Positions 1 through 8,825 of a stretch of DNA of 64,000 nt are shown piece by piece; position 1 is the first letter of the stretch; each line of letters starts with the position of its first letter. The stretch comes from Phenylobacterium sp. (GTDB taxonomy: Bacteria; Pseudomonadota; Alphaproteobacteria; Caulobacterales; Caulobacteraceae): NCBI RefSeq assembly GCF_013911965.1, contig NZ_JACESE010000001.1, forward strand, positions 124,001 to 188,000, written 5' to 3'. The position numbers and the translations under genes are program-made. The notes beneath the pieces were generated by a model that had not been told where the DNA came from, ran no database searches, and saw only the letters and a list, made by a program, of their open reading frames with translations.

Positions 1-884
1 ACGCCCGTGGAGCCCGGCAGGGTTCCGCCTTCGGCGACGACGCCGACCTGGGTCAGATGGCTCTCGCCGGCGGCCGGCGTGATGTCGAGGCCGCGCACGT
101 CGGCAGCGATGCGCACCTGGCGGAAGTCCACGGCGGCGGTGTCGACCAGGACGGCCGCGTCGTTGGTCCGCGCCTCAATGGTCGACTGGCGGCCGACCAG
201 CCGGCCGCCGGAGACGAACACTGCGGCGGCCTCGCCGCTGTAGCGCACATAGCTGTTCACCAGGGCCAGTTCGGCGTCGACCGCCTCGATGCAGGCGCTG
301 CGGCCGGCCTGGTCGGCCTCGATGATCAGGTCGCGAATCTCCACGCCGCGGGTGCCGGGCGCGATGCGGATGCAGGGCGCGCCGGCCGGCGGCGCGATGC
401 GCGCGGGCGAGGGGTTGGGCCCCGGCGCGAAGGTCGGCGTCCCCTCGCCGATGAGGGTCACCGGACGGTCGATATAGAGGGTCTCGCGGCAGACCCCGCC
501 CCGGGCGCGCAGGAAGAGCACGCCGCCGTCGCGCAGGGCCCAGAGGGCGTCGGAGATCGGATAGGGGCCGAGGGCCGGGTCGGCGCAGTCGACCACCACG
601 CTGTCGAGGAATCCGCCCTGCGGCGGGTACGGATAGGTCGGCCAGCCGGGCCGCGGATAGGGCTTCTTCGGCTTGTGATCCGGCTTCCTCCAATGGTCGG
701 GGCGATAGTTGGACCGCAGGGGCGGCGTGATCAGCCCGCCGAAATTGGGCCGGATCTGCGCGTCGACCTTGGCGTCGGGATAGGCCTGAACGGCCCCGCC
801 GAAACCGATGGCGAGCAGAAGGGCCGCGAGGCCCGTCGCCAGGGGCCGCCGCCGCATCTTGGAGGAAGGGAACGGGGTCGCCAT
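1..884 (-). CDS. Secreted right-handed beta-helix protein (C-terminus cut by window edge)
   Basis: The frame is open from an ATG at 884 to the window edge, so about 294 codons are visible and the C-terminus is missing. Residues 10-36 look like a signal peptide: a basic start (MRRR) followed by a hydrophobic stretch ending in Val-Gln-Ala. An internal ATG at codon 10 could also be the start. A Pro/Lys-rich linker follows at about residues 60-80. From about residue 110 there are short repeating beta strands with regular Gly and Ile/Val positions, as in NosD or pectate-lyase-like parallel beta-helices. The start lies 12 bp after the stop of the Sel1 lipoprotein gene, so the two probably form an operon. 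Export is well supported. The fold is inferred from pattern only, and no catalytic residues or substrate can be assigned. Confidence 0.7.
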   Translation of the reverse strand, partial: MATPFPSSKMRRRPLATGLAALLLAIGFGGAVQAYPDAKVDAQIRPNFGGLITPPLRSNYRPDHWRKPDHKPKKPYPRPGWPTYPYPPQGGFLDSVVVDCADPALGPYPISDALWALRDGGVLFLRARGGVCRETLYIDRPVTLIGEGTPTFAPGPNPSPARIAPPAGAPCIRIAPGTRGVEIRDLIIEADQAGRSACIEAVDAELALVNSYVRYSGEAAAVFVSGGRLVGRQSTIEARTNDAAVLVDTAAVDFRQVRIAADVRGLDITPAAGESHLTQVGVVAEGGTLPGSTG

Positions 885-896
885 GGAGCGCCTCTA

Positions 897-2297
897 TCAG
901 GTTCGCGGCGCGCGAGAGACCTGGGCCAGGAGCTCGCGCAGTCGTTGGGCGGAAGGTTTGAAGCCGGCGAGCGCGCCGTCGATCTGGTAGACGACGGCCG
1001 AGGCCTTGTCCTGGTCGGCCACGCCCTCCACGCCGAGGGAGAAGAAGGTCGACATGGCGTACTTGGCCTCGGCGCTGCCCTGGCGGTCGGCCTGGGAGAA
1101 CCAGTAGAAGGCCTTCGCATAGTCGCGCGGCACGCCGACGCCCTCGGCGTACATCACCGCCAGGGCGAGCTGCGAACGCGCCTGGCCGTTCACCGCGGCG
1201 TACTGGATGGCGCGCACCTCCTCCAGCGACGTCAGCTTGCCGGTCATCGGCCGGCCGAGCATGGCCTGGAAGGTCTGGATCTCGGTGACCGAGAGGTCCG
1301 ACAGTTCGTCCGCCGGCTTGGGGATGACCTGCAGATAGGCCAGCGCATGGCCGACATGGACGAAGGGCAGTTCGTCCAGCCGCGCCAGGGCGAGCGTCTC
1401 GGTCTCGCTGGCCCGCACGCTTTCGTCCGAGTGGGGAACGCCCGACTCCGGCGCCTCCGGCGGATAGAATTCGAAGGGCGGGACCCAGCGGTTGGCCTTG
1501 GCCTCGGCGTCGGCGCCGAGCGCGGCGCGGTTGGCCGAGGAGCGCTCGAAGTCCTTCAGCATGACATAGCCGGCCACGTCGCCGGCCTGCGCCGCCAGAT
1601 AGTTGAAGAGATAGACGTCCACGTCGTTGCGCGTGAACAGGGTGGCCGCCGCCGGCGGGCGGCGGTCGCGCAGGTCCCGCTCGTCGATCGGCGAGGCGTC
1701 ATAGGGGTCGCCGAAGGGGCCGAAGCCGACATCATGCAGCCGGGCCAGGGTGCGGAAGCCCGACGCCCCCTGGGTGGACAGGACATAGATCACACGGTCG
1801 CGCACCTGCTGGCGCTCTTCCGAACTCATCCGGCTCAGCAGGTGCTCGAGCGCGAAATAGGCCGAACGCCGCTCGGCCTCGCGACAGTCCTCGAACTGGG
1901 CCCCCCGCTCGTGGCGGCGGCGCGGTCCGGTGACGGTCGGCGAGAAACCGTCCGGATTGGACAGGGCCAGTTCCAGCCAGACCGCCGCTTCGACCGGATC
2001 GTAGGTCTTGCGCTGTTCGGCGTCGCGGCCGCTGTAGCGCCGCCCAAGGTCCAGCTGGGCGAAGAAGTCGCCGGCGAAGGCGTGGCGGCGCAGGGTCCGG
2101 ATCTCGGTTTCCTGAGCGTTGAACTCCGGCGCGCCGAGGAAGGCCTGGGGACGCGGACAGGCGAGATTGGCCGAACGGCCGCCGGGGCCGTGGGGTTTGG
2201 GTTCGCAGCCCAGGAGAGGGACGAGCGAAAGCAGAACGGCAAGGGTCAGCCCCTTGCGCGCGCCCTCGCGGAACAGTCGGTCCTCCCCATGGACCAT
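897..2297 (-). CDS. Sel1-repeat lipoprotein
   Basis: 466 aa from an ATG at 2297. I chose this start because GGGGAG lies 9 bp upstream; the frame stays open to 2372. A lipoprotein signal ends in Pro-Leu-Leu-Gly-Cys, with Cys31 as the predicted lipidated residue. One Sel1/TPR-like unit lies near residues 75-115 (LDLGRRYSG ... AAVWLELAL). A clearer pair lies near 380-430 (LALAVMYAEGVGV ... AFYWFSQA). Sel1 repeats are helical scaffolds for protein-protein contacts, often in envelope or signalling complexes. The exact partner is unknown. The downstream beta-helix gene follows after 12 bp, so both are likely exported products of one transcript. Family confidence is good; function is not known. Confidence 0.75.
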   Translation of the reverse strand: MVHGEDRLFREGARKGLTLAVLLSLVPLLGCEPKPHGPGGRSANLACPRPQAFLGAPEFNAQETEIRTLRRHAFAGDFFAQLDLGRRYSGRDAEQRKTYDPVEAAVWLELALSNPDGFSPTVTGPRRRHERGAQFEDCREAERRSAYFALEHLLSRMSSEERQQVRDRVIYVLSTQGASGFRTLARLHDVGFGPFGDPYDASPIDERDLRDRRPPAAATLFTRNDVDVYLFNYLAAQAGDVAGYVMLKDFERSSANRAALGADAEAKANRWVPPFEFYPPEAPESGVPHSDESVRASETETLALARLDELPFVHVGHALAYLQVIPKPADELSDLSVTEIQTFQAMLGRPMTGKLTSLEEVRAIQYAAVNGQARSQLALAVMYAEGVGVPRDYAKAFYWFSQADRQGSAEAKYAMSTFFSLGVEGVADQDKASAVVYQIDGALAGFKPSAQRLRELLAQVSRAPRT

Positions 2298-2519
2298 GGC
2301 GCCTTGCTCCCCTCGCAGCGCGTTAACCATGTTTCGAACGGGCAGTAGCCTTGCGGGGAACACCACTGTCAAGCTCGCGCCCGGAATGGGTTCGTGAATT
2401 CTTCGTCACGGCTGAGCGCCGCGCCTTGGCCCGCTTCGCCGAACGACGGTCGTCCGCTTTTTCGCCCGAAATGATCGCCAGGCTCGACCGTGAGGGACCG
2501 GCATGCTGGGATACCGCTC

Positions 2520-4343
2520 ATGATAGAGCCGCGACCGAAACCCACCCTTTCCGTGTTGTTGGCGCTGACGGTGGCGTCTCCAGTCCTGGCCGCGCCGCCA
2601 GCCCCGCCCCGACCGCCTCTGGACGGTCCTGCGACTCCCGAAGCGTGCGCCCGGCTGGGCTTCCCGGCCTATGGCGAAGACGGCGGCTATCGCGCTCGCT
2701 TCGCTCCCGCGCCGGCGATGACCTCGCCCCTGCCGACGACGCCCGGTCCCGCACCGACGCCGCCCCCGCCGCCTCCCAAGCTTCAGCCTCGGCCGCCGAT
2801 TGGGACGCCGTCCATACCGCCGCTGCCCGTCCCGCCGGTGGAGCGACGTGTGGCGCAGCCGTCTGCGCCGCAGTCGATGATCGTCACAGGATCGGCCCGG
2901 GGCCAGCCTCGGATGGACACCGAACGCTATCCCGACGCGACGCCGAACCCCGTGAAGCGGACCGCCGAGGATCCGGTTTCGACCTTCTCCATCGATGTCG
3001 ACACGGCCAGCTACGCCAATGTCCGGCGTTTCCTCAACGAGGGCGAGCAGCCGCCGACGGACGCCGTCCGGGTCGAGGAGCTGATCAACTATTTCGACTA
3101 TGGCTACGCGCCGCCCCCGAACCGCCAGCCGCCCTTCGCCACCACCGTCGCGGTCGTCCCCTCGCCCTGGTCGCAGCAGCGGCGGCTCGTTCACATCGGC
3201 ATCCAGGGCTACGAACTGCCGCCCCGCGAGCGGCCGCCCCTGAACCTGGTCTTTCTGATCGACACCTCCGGTTCGATGGGCGGCCCCGACCGGCTGCCTC
3301 TGGCCAAGAAGGCCATCGATCTCCTCATCGACCAACTGGGCGCGCAGGACCGGGTGGCGATCGTCGCCTATGCCGGTTCGGCCGGAGCCGTCCTGGCGCC
3401 CACCGATGGGCGGCAGAAGCTGATGATGCGCTGCGCCGTCGGCAGTCTGCGCGCCGGAGGCTCCACCGCCGGCGGCGAAGCCCTGGCGCTCGCCTATGAC
3501 CTGGCGAAGCAGAGCTTCGATCCGAAGGCGGTCAATCGAGTCGTCCTGCTGACCGACGGCGACTTCAATGTCGGCATCGCAGATCCCGCCCGCCTGAAGG
3601 ACTTCGTGGCCGAGCGCCGCAAGGATGGCGTCTACCTGTCGGTCTACGGCTTCGGCCGGGGCAACTACAACGACGTGATGATGCAGGCCCTGGCCCAGAA
3701 CGGGAACGGCACGGCGGCCTATATCGACGGCCTGACCGAAGCGCGGCGGCTGTTCCGCGAGGATCTGCCGAAGAGCTTCCTGCCCATCGCCGACGACGTG
3801 AAGATCCAGGTCGAGTTCAACCCGGCCGCGGTCGTCGAGTACCGGCTGATCGGCTACGAGACGCGCCTGCTCAACCGCGAGGACTTCAACAACGATCGGG
3901 TGGACGCCGGGGAGGTCGGCTCCGGCGCCTCGGTGACGGCGCTTTACGAGATCACGCCTGTGGGCGCGCGGCCTTCCACCGATCCCCTGCGCTATCAGGC
4001 GCCGGCGCGCGCCGGGGGACCGGCCGACGAACTGGCCTTCCTGAAGATCCGCTACAAGCCGCCGGGCGAGGACCGCTCCCGTCTGATTTCTCGTCCGATC
4101 ACCGCCCGCGACCGCGTCGGCGACCTCGCCCAGGCGCCGGAGGCGACCCGCTGGGCGGTGGCGGTGGCGGGCTTCGCCCAGATCCTGCGTCAGGATCCGT
4201 GGGTCGCGGCGGACTTCGGCCTGGACGATGTGGAGGCCCTGGTCCAAGGCGCACGCGGGGCGGACCCCGACGGCGAACGGGCGGAATTCCTGACCCTCGT
4301 CCGTGCGGCCGAAGACGCCCGCCATGCCGCATCGGCGCGCTGA
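2520..4343 (+). CDS. Exported VWA-domain protein, YfbK-like
   Basis: 607 aa from ATG 2520; a GTG at 2490 is possible but puts ten charged residues before the signal peptide. Residues 8-25 form the signal sequence, followed by a Pro-rich stretch to about residue 110. An N-terminal VWF-associated domain follows (FSIDVDTASYANVRRFLN, near residues 155-175). The von Willebrand A domain has an intact MIDAS motif Asp-Thr-Ser-Gly-Ser beginning at Asp248. The C-terminal third matches the domain that follows VWA in E. coli YfbK-type proteins. The family is predicted to bind a divalent cation and act in the envelope; its molecular role is not established. It is transcribed towards the glycosyltransferase gene with a 73-bp gap, so co-transcription is possible. 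Confidence 0.85.
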   Translation: MIEPRPKPTLSVLLALTVASPVLAAPPAPPRPPLDGPATPEACARLGFPAYGEDGGYRARFAPAPAMTSPLPTTPGPAPTPPPPPPKLQPRPPIGTPSIPPLPVPPVERRVAQPSAPQSMIVTGSARGQPRMDTERYPDATPNPVKRTAEDPVSTFSIDVDTASYANVRRFLNEGEQPPTDAVRVEELINYFDYGYAPPPNRQPPFATTVAVVPSPWSQQRRLVHIGIQGYELPPRERPPLNLVFLIDTSGSMGGPDRLPLAKKAIDLLIDQLGAQDRVAIVAYAGSAGAVLAPTDGRQKLMMRCAVGSLRAGGSTAGGEALALAYDLAKQSFDPKAVNRVVLLTDGDFNVGIADPARLKDFVAERRKDGVYLSVYGFGRGNYNDVMMQALAQNGNGTAAYIDGLTEARRLFREDLPKSFLPIADDVKIQVEFNPAAVVEYRLIGYETRLLNREDFNNDRVDAGEVGSGASVTALYEITPVGARPSTDPLRYQAPARAGGPADELAFLKIRYKPPGEDRSRLISRPITARDRVGDLAQAPEATRWAVAVAGFAQILRQDPWVAADFGLDDVEALVQGARGADPDGERAEFLTLVRAAEDARHAASAR

Positions 4344-4416
4344 GAGGCCGGATCGAAAACCCGGCTGGCGCGTTCTCCCCGACCAAAGGGGCGTGTGCGT
4401 CCAGCGAGGAAAGTCC

Positions 4417-5637
4417 GTGTTTCACTTCAAGGGGACGGCCGGCAAGGATCTGATCCGGCTGCTTCCGCAAGACGCGCCGCACTTCGGCGCGCCGGGCCGC
4501 GACGGGTTCCACCTCGTGGACTCCACCATGATGTATGCGCCCCGCTCCGGCGGCGTGAAGCGCTACCTCCACGCCAAGCGCGACTGGCTTTCGCGGCGGC
4601 GGCCGGACGTGACCCACACCATCGTCGCGCCCGGTCCGCGCACGGGCCAGGACGCCCCGGGCCGGGTGAGCGTGGCCGCCGCGCGCCTGCCCTTCGGCGA
4701 CGGCTACCGGATGCCGGCCAGCGTCGCCAAGTGGACGGCGATGATCCGTCTCCTGTCGCCGGACATCATCGAGGCCGGCGACGTCTTCGTGCCGGGCCTG
4801 GCCGCCATCGAGGCCGGCCAGCTCCTGGGCCGCCCCGTGGTGGGGTTCTGCCACACGGACGCCGCCGCGCTCGCGGCCCTGCATCTGGGCGAGTGGGCGC
4901 GCGCCCCGGCGCGCCGGCAGTGGGCCGAGACCTTCGCCCGTTTCGATCGCGCCGTGGCCCCCAGCCGACACATGGCCGAACGTCTGGCTGACGCGGGGGT
5001 GGACCGGGTGACGATCCAGCGCCTGGGGGTCGATCTCGAGCTCTTCCATCCGCGGCGCGCCGACCGGGCGGCCCTGCTGCGGCGACTGGGGCTGCCGCGG
5101 CGGACGCGACTGCTCGTCTTCGCGGGCCGACCGGCGCGGGAAAAGAACATCGACGCCATGGTCTGCGCGGTGGAGCGGCTGGGCGATCCCTACCGCCTGC
5201 TGCTGGTCGGAGCCGGCGGCGAGACCCGCTATACGCGCCGGGTCCTCTGCATGGACTATGAGAGCGATCCCGAGACCCTCGCCGGCCTGATCGCCAGCGC
5301 CGACGCCTTCCTGCACGCCAACGAGAACGAGCCCTTCGGCCTGGCGGCCCTGGAGGCGCTGGCCTCCGGCACCCCGGTGGTCGGCCCCTGCCGCGGCGGC
5401 GTGGGGGAGTTGATCGACGGATCGGTCGGCCAGTGCGCCGAGAGCGTCGAGCCTGCCGACCTCGCCGAGGCGATCGAGGCCCTGTTCGAGCGCGACGTGG
5501 CGGCCCTGTCGGTGGCGGCGCGCCGCCGGGCCGAGACCCGGCATGGCTGGGATGCGACCTTCCAGGGCCTGACCCGCATCTATGGCGAGATGGTCACCGG
5601 CGCGTCGCCGGCCGGTCCCCTGGCGATGAGCGCCTGA
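4417..5637 (+). CDS. GT4-type glycosyltransferase
   Basis: 406 aa. The start is a GTG at 4417, chosen because GAGGAAA sits directly upstream at good spacing; the frame is open from 4303. The N-terminal domain begins with the acceptor-site pattern seen in GT-B enzymes (MMYAPRSGGVKRYL, Gly-rich loop). The C-terminal Rossmann half carries FAGRPAREKN and the ENEPFGLAALEALASGTPVV segment, the E-x7-E donor-sugar-binding signature of GT4 family members. It is therefore predicted to be a cytoplasmic retaining glycosyltransferase using a nucleotide-sugar donor. The acceptor is unknown, and no polysaccharide locus surrounds it. It converges with the acyl-CoA dehydrogenase operon, with only 22 bp between the stops. 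Confidence 0.85.
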   Translation: MFHFKGTAGKDLIRLLPQDAPHFGAPGRDGFHLVDSTMMYAPRSGGVKRYLHAKRDWLSRRRPDVTHTIVAPGPRTGQDAPGRVSVAAARLPFGDGYRMPASVAKWTAMIRLLSPDIIEAGDVFVPGLAAIEAGQLLGRPVVGFCHTDAAALAALHLGEWARAPARRQWAETFARFDRAVAPSRHMAERLADAGVDRVTIQRLGVDLELFHPRRADRAALLRRLGLPRRTRLLVFAGRPAREKNIDAMVCAVERLGDPYRLLLVGAGGETRYTRRVLCMDYESDPETLAGLIASADAFLHANENEPFGLAALEALASGTPVVGPCRGGVGELIDGSVGQCAESVEPADLAEAIEALFERDVAALSVAARRRAETRHGWDATFQGLTRIYGEMVTGASPAGPLAMSA

Positions 5638-5659
5638 GGCCGCCGGCTCCGGGCCCGTT

Positions 5660-6895
5660 CTAGCGCCCGGTGGGCAGGTCCTTGAACGGGATGTCCTTGT
5701 CCACCCGGATGTCGCCGGGCAGGCCCAGGACCCGCTCGGCGATGATGTTGCGCAGGATCTCGTCGGTGCCGCCGGCGATCCGCAGGCCCGGCGCCGACAT
5801 CAGCGAGGCGTGGAAGGCCCCGCGCAGGGGCGCCAGCTCCGGATCGTTGATGATGCCGTACTGATCCAGCATCTCGACCGCCGAATTGGCCAGCTCCTGC
5901 ATCTGCACGGCGGAGATGATCTTGCCGATCGAGCTCTCCGGCCCGGGCGTCTCGCCCTTGGAGAGCGCCGTCATGGTGCGGTTGCGGGTGTGCTTCAGAC
6001 CTTCGGCCTGCACGTACCAGTCGGCCAGCTTCTCGCGCAGGGCCTGATCCTTGATGGCCGCTCCGCCGTCCAGGCCGGGCGTCTCGCGGGCGGCCTCCAT
6101 GAAGGCGCTCCAGCCGGCGCCCGATGCGCCGCCCACGGCCAGGCGTTCGTTCATCAGGGTCACGAGCGAGACGCGCCAGCCGTCGTCCACCGCGCCCAGG
6201 CGCTGGCTGTCCTTCACCCGCACATTGGTGAAGAAGACCTCGTTGAAGCCCGAGCCGCCGGACATCTGGTGGATCGGCCGGACCTCGACGCCCGGATCCT
6301 TCATGTCGATCCAGAACATGGTCAGGCCCTTGTGCTTGGGCGCGTCCGGATTGGTGCGGCAGATGACGATGCCGAAGTCGGAGAACTGGGCGCCGGTCGT
6401 CCAGACCTTCTGGCCGTTGATGATCCAGTCGCCCGAGCCGTCCGGCGCGCGCTCGGCCCGTGTGCGCGACCCCGCCACGTCCGATCCGCCCGAGGGCTCG
6501 GAGAAGAGCTGGCACCAGATCTCCTCGCCCCGGATGGCCGGGCCGACGAAGCGCTTCTTGGTCTCCTCGTCGGCGAAGGTCATGACGGTGGGCACGCACA
6601 TGCCCAAGCCGATCTGGAACGGATTGCCCGGGGTCGGGAAGGCGCTTTCTTCCTGGTTGAAGATCACCTGCTGGATCGGGGTGCCGCCCTGGCCGCCCCA
6701 TTCCTTGGGCCAGGTGATGCACGCGTAGCCGGCGGCGGCCTTCTTGGCCTGCCAGGCCTTGGCCGCGCTCAGGCCGTCATTGGATTCCGACAGCGGGTCG
6801 GCCTCGCCCTCGCGCTTCTTCGGGGCGTTGGCGGCCAGCCAGTCGCGGACCTGCTGGCGGTAGGCGGCCTCTTCGGGGGTGTCCTTGAAGTCCAT
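5660..6895 (-). CDS. Acyl-CoA dehydrogenase, large-type subunit
   Basis: 411 aa from ATG 6895. FAD-dependent alpha,beta-dehydrogenation of an acyl-CoA is predicted. The N-terminal helical domain is followed by the LFSEPSGGSDVAG flavin-binding segment near residues 130-145 and a beta domain. The C-terminal helical domain ends with GTDEILRNIIAERVLGLP, a family signature. It lies 14 bp downstream of a second acyl-CoA dehydrogenase gene, so the two are co-transcribed. The two proteins are not similar enough to be a simple duplication: this one has the full GTDE tail, whereas the upstream one ends earlier. Such pairs often form alpha2-beta2 heterotetramers acting on bulky acyl-CoAs. The substrate cannot be told from sequence. 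Confidence 0.9.
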   Translation of the reverse strand: MDFKDTPEEAAYRQQVRDWLAANAPKKREGEADPLSESNDGLSAAKAWQAKKAAAGYACITWPKEWGGQGGTPIQQVIFNQEESAFPTPGNPFQIGLGMCVPTVMTFADEETKKRFVGPAIRGEEIWCQLFSEPSGGSDVAGSRTRAERAPDGSGDWIINGQKVWTTGAQFSDFGIVICRTNPDAPKHKGLTMFWIDMKDPGVEVRPIHQMSGGSGFNEVFFTNVRVKDSQRLGAVDDGWRVSLVTLMNERLAVGGASGAGWSAFMEAARETPGLDGGAAIKDQALREKLADWYVQAEGLKHTRNRTMTALSKGETPGPESSIGKIISAVQMQELANSAVEMLDQYGIINDPELAPLRGAFHASLMSAPGLRIAGGTDEILRNIIAERVLGLPGDIRVDKDIPFKDLPTGR

Positions 6896-6909
6896 GATCT
6901 CTTCCTCCC

Positions 6910-8031
6910 TCAGGCGGCGGCCGCGTTGCGGCGTTCGAGGTGGCTGACGAGGCGCTCCTTCCAGACCCGGGGAGCGCCGGCGACCAGCGAGAGCTGGCGC
7001 GAACGGCGATAGTGCAGGTGGCAGTCCATTTCCCAGGTGAAGCCGATGCCGCCGTGGGTCTGGATGTTCTCCTTCGAGGCGTACCAGTAGGCCTCGGACG
7101 CGGCGATGCGGGCCGCGCTGGCGGCCACCGGCAGCTCCGGCGCGCCGGTGTTCAGCGCCCAGGCGCCGTAATAGGCGTTGGAGCGGGCCAGCTCGTTCTT
7201 CACATACATGTCGGCGAGCTTGTGCTTGATGGCCTGATAGCTCGCGATGACGCGACCGAAGGCGTAGCGCTCCAGCGCATAGGCCTTGGCCATCTCCAGG
7301 CAGCGGTCGGCGCCGCCGCACTGTTCGAAGGCCAGCAGGACGGCGGCGCGGTCGAAGACCTGCTCGAGGAGCTCGAAGCCCTGACCCGCCTCGCCCAGGC
7401 GTCGCACGGGCGCATCCTTGAAGGTCAGCTTGGCGGCGTCGCGCGTGGGATCGAGCGTCTTCAGGCTCTCGCGCGTCACCGAGGCGTCCGTCAGGTCGGC
7501 GATGAAGAGCGCCGGCCGGCCGTTCTCCTTGGCGAGGACCAGGGCGACGTTGGCGATGTCGCCGTCCGTCACCGGCAGCTTCACCCCGTTCAGCTTGCCG
7601 CCCTCCACCGTGGCCTGGAGCGAGGAGGCGGTCGTGACGCCGGGACCTTCCGACACCGCCACGGCGCCGATCACCTCGCCGGCCGCGATCCGCGGCAGGA
7701 GGTAGGTCTTCTGCTCCTCCGTCCCGGCCAGCATCACCGCCTCGGCCAGGAAGTAGACGGTGGAGGCGAAGGGGATCGGCGCGACCGCGCGGCCGAGTTC
7801 CTCGGCGATCACGCAAAGCTCGAGCCGGCCCAGACCCAGGCCGTTGTAAGCCTCGGGGATCGCCGCCCCCAGCCAGCCCTGTTCGGCCACCGCCTTCCAC
7901 AGGTCCTCGTCATAGGCGCGGCCCTCGTCGTCGAGCACCTTGCGGACGCGATCGGTCCCGCATCGTGCGTCGAGGAACTTGCGCGCCTCGTTCTTCAGAA
8001 ACTTCTGGTCGTCGGAAAAATCGAAATTCAT
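6910..8031 (-). CDS. Acyl-CoA dehydrogenase, small-type subunit
   Basis: 373 aa, first gene of a two-gene operon. The N-terminal helical domain (DQKFLKNEARKFLD) contains IPEAYNGLGLG near residue 58. The middle domain has AVSEGPG where a canonical enzyme has a longer FAD/substrate segment. The C-terminal domain carries QTHGGIGFTWEMD. The usual C-terminal GT-x-E/Q-I-x-R-N tail present in the partner is missing here. Loss of flavin-contacting elements in one member of a pair is typical of heteromeric acyl-CoA dehydrogenases, so I infer a complex with the product of 5660-6895. A TTGAC-N5-GTCAA inverted repeat lies 82-96 bp upstream of the start. Confidence 0.88.
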   Translation of the reverse strand: MNFDFSDDQKFLKNEARKFLDARCGTDRVRKVLDDEGRAYDEDLWKAVAEQGWLGAAIPEAYNGLGLGRLELCVIAEELGRAVAPIPFASTVYFLAEAVMLAGTEEQKTYLLPRIAAGEVIGAVAVSEGPGVTTASSLQATVEGGKLNGVKLPVTDGDIANVALVLAKENGRPALFIADLTDASVTRESLKTLDPTRDAAKLTFKDAPVRRLGEAGQGFELLEQVFDRAAVLLAFEQCGGADRCLEMAKAYALERYAFGRVIASYQAIKHKLADMYVKNELARSNAYYGAWALNTGAPELPVAASAARIAASEAYWYASKENIQTHGGIGFTWEMDCHLHYRRSRQLSLVAGAPRVWKERLVSHLERRNAAAA

Positions 8032-8112
8032 GCCCGTCTGTCCCGCCGGAAATCGCGGCGTCTAACGTTTCCCCTGCCGGCCACCATACGCATCGTTCGC
8101 GGCGTGGAAAGA

Positions 8113-8127
8113 TTGACCTCGCGTCAA
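8113..8127. promoter_or_regulatory. Inverted repeat TTGAC-N5-GTCAA, candidate operator
   Basis: A perfect 5-bp-arm inverted repeat lies in the 139-bp divergent promoter region between the acyl-CoA dehydrogenase operon and the gene at 8171. Its position and symmetry fit a dimeric repressor. A related repeat with GTCAA arms lies in the divergent fatty-acid promoter at 59600-59622. The regulator is not in the window. Confidence 0.35.
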
Positions 8128-8170
8128 GGATTTCAGGGTCTTATGCGTCCAAACAACAGTGATGGTGCGT

Positions 8171-8746
8171 ATGGCCAAGGCGGTTTTTCAGCGGAATCAG
8201 AGGGTCTGGGTCGAAAGCGTCGGCGCCTGGGCGGTGATCGAAAAAATCGTGCCGGTCTGGGCGCGAGGCTTCGACGAGCCGGTCAGGGTGACCTACGACG
8301 TCGGCCTGGGGCGTGATTTCCACGCGCACGAGCTGCGCGGCGAGCAGTCGACCCAGGACCTGGTGAACGACGACGAACCCAGCTGGCGGCTGCTGCGGGC
8401 CCGCAACAAGTGGCAGCAGCCCGAGGACTGCGAGCACCACCCCTATCCCGGCACCTATCCCGTCGTGGTCACCGACGCCCAGGACTGGGGCGGCTGGCGC
8501 GTGCCCGGCGCCGAATACGACCGCGACCCGCTCAAGGTGGAGTTCCAGGCCCGCCTGATCGCCTCGTCCAAGCGGCTGCTCTCCATCGCGAGGCATCTGA
8601 CCGCCATGGTCGACGAGGCGCCGGAGGACGCGCCGCCGGAGATCCGCCGCCTGGCCGAGGAGGCCCGCAAGGTGGAGCGCTACCTGCAGCAAATTCCCGC
8701 CGCGCCTGAAGCCGCGCCGGGCGAGGCGGAGGAAAACGCCGCCTGA
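8171..8746 (+). CDS. Conserved hypothetical protein
   Basis: 191 aa from ATG 8171; in-frame GTG/ATG codons at 8159-8165 could add up to four residues. I do not recognise a named family. The N-terminal ~60 residues look like a small beta-rich module (VFQRNQRVWVESVGAWAVIE), a Tudor/SH3-like pattern. The middle contains Trp-rich segments. Residues about 135-185 are helical and acidic, starting ASSKRLLSIARHLTAMVDE, and the tail is Ala/Glu-rich. No signal peptide or membrane segment is visible, so it is probably cytoplasmic. It is transcribed alone, divergent from the acyl-CoA dehydrogenases and 79 bp before pepN. Confidence 0.7.
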   Translation: MAKAVFQRNQRVWVESVGAWAVIEKIVPVWARGFDEPVRVTYDVGLGRDFHAHELRGEQSTQDLVNDDEPSWRLLRARNKWQQPEDCEHHPYPGTYPVVVTDAQDWGGWRVPGAEYDRDPLKVEFQARLIASSKRLLSIARHLTAMVDEAPEDAPPEIRRLAEEARKVERYLQQIPAAPEAAPGEAEENAA

Positions 8747-8825
8747 CCCGGCGGCGCGCGCCTTTGGCCCCGCAGAACGACAGCCGCCCCTGGCGAGCAG
8801 CCGGCGGGAGGTCTAAATCGGTCCC

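Noticed and set aside
57-2348. 763-codon open frame on the plus strand across the Sel1 and beta-helix genes
   Set aside because: It is antisense to two genes with signal peptides and clear domains. Its translation is low-complexity Gly/Arg/Ala, typical of high-GC shadow frames.
4405-4419. GAGGAAAGTCC resembling the conserved core of RNase P RNA
   Set aside because: The rest of RNase P RNA is absent and the stretch is the ribosome binding site of the glycosyltransferase gene.
5660-7900. 746-codon frame joining both acyl-CoA dehydrogenases
   Set aside because: Only the part from 6895 down is a dehydrogenase; the upstream half is another frame of the second gene. No fusion is present.
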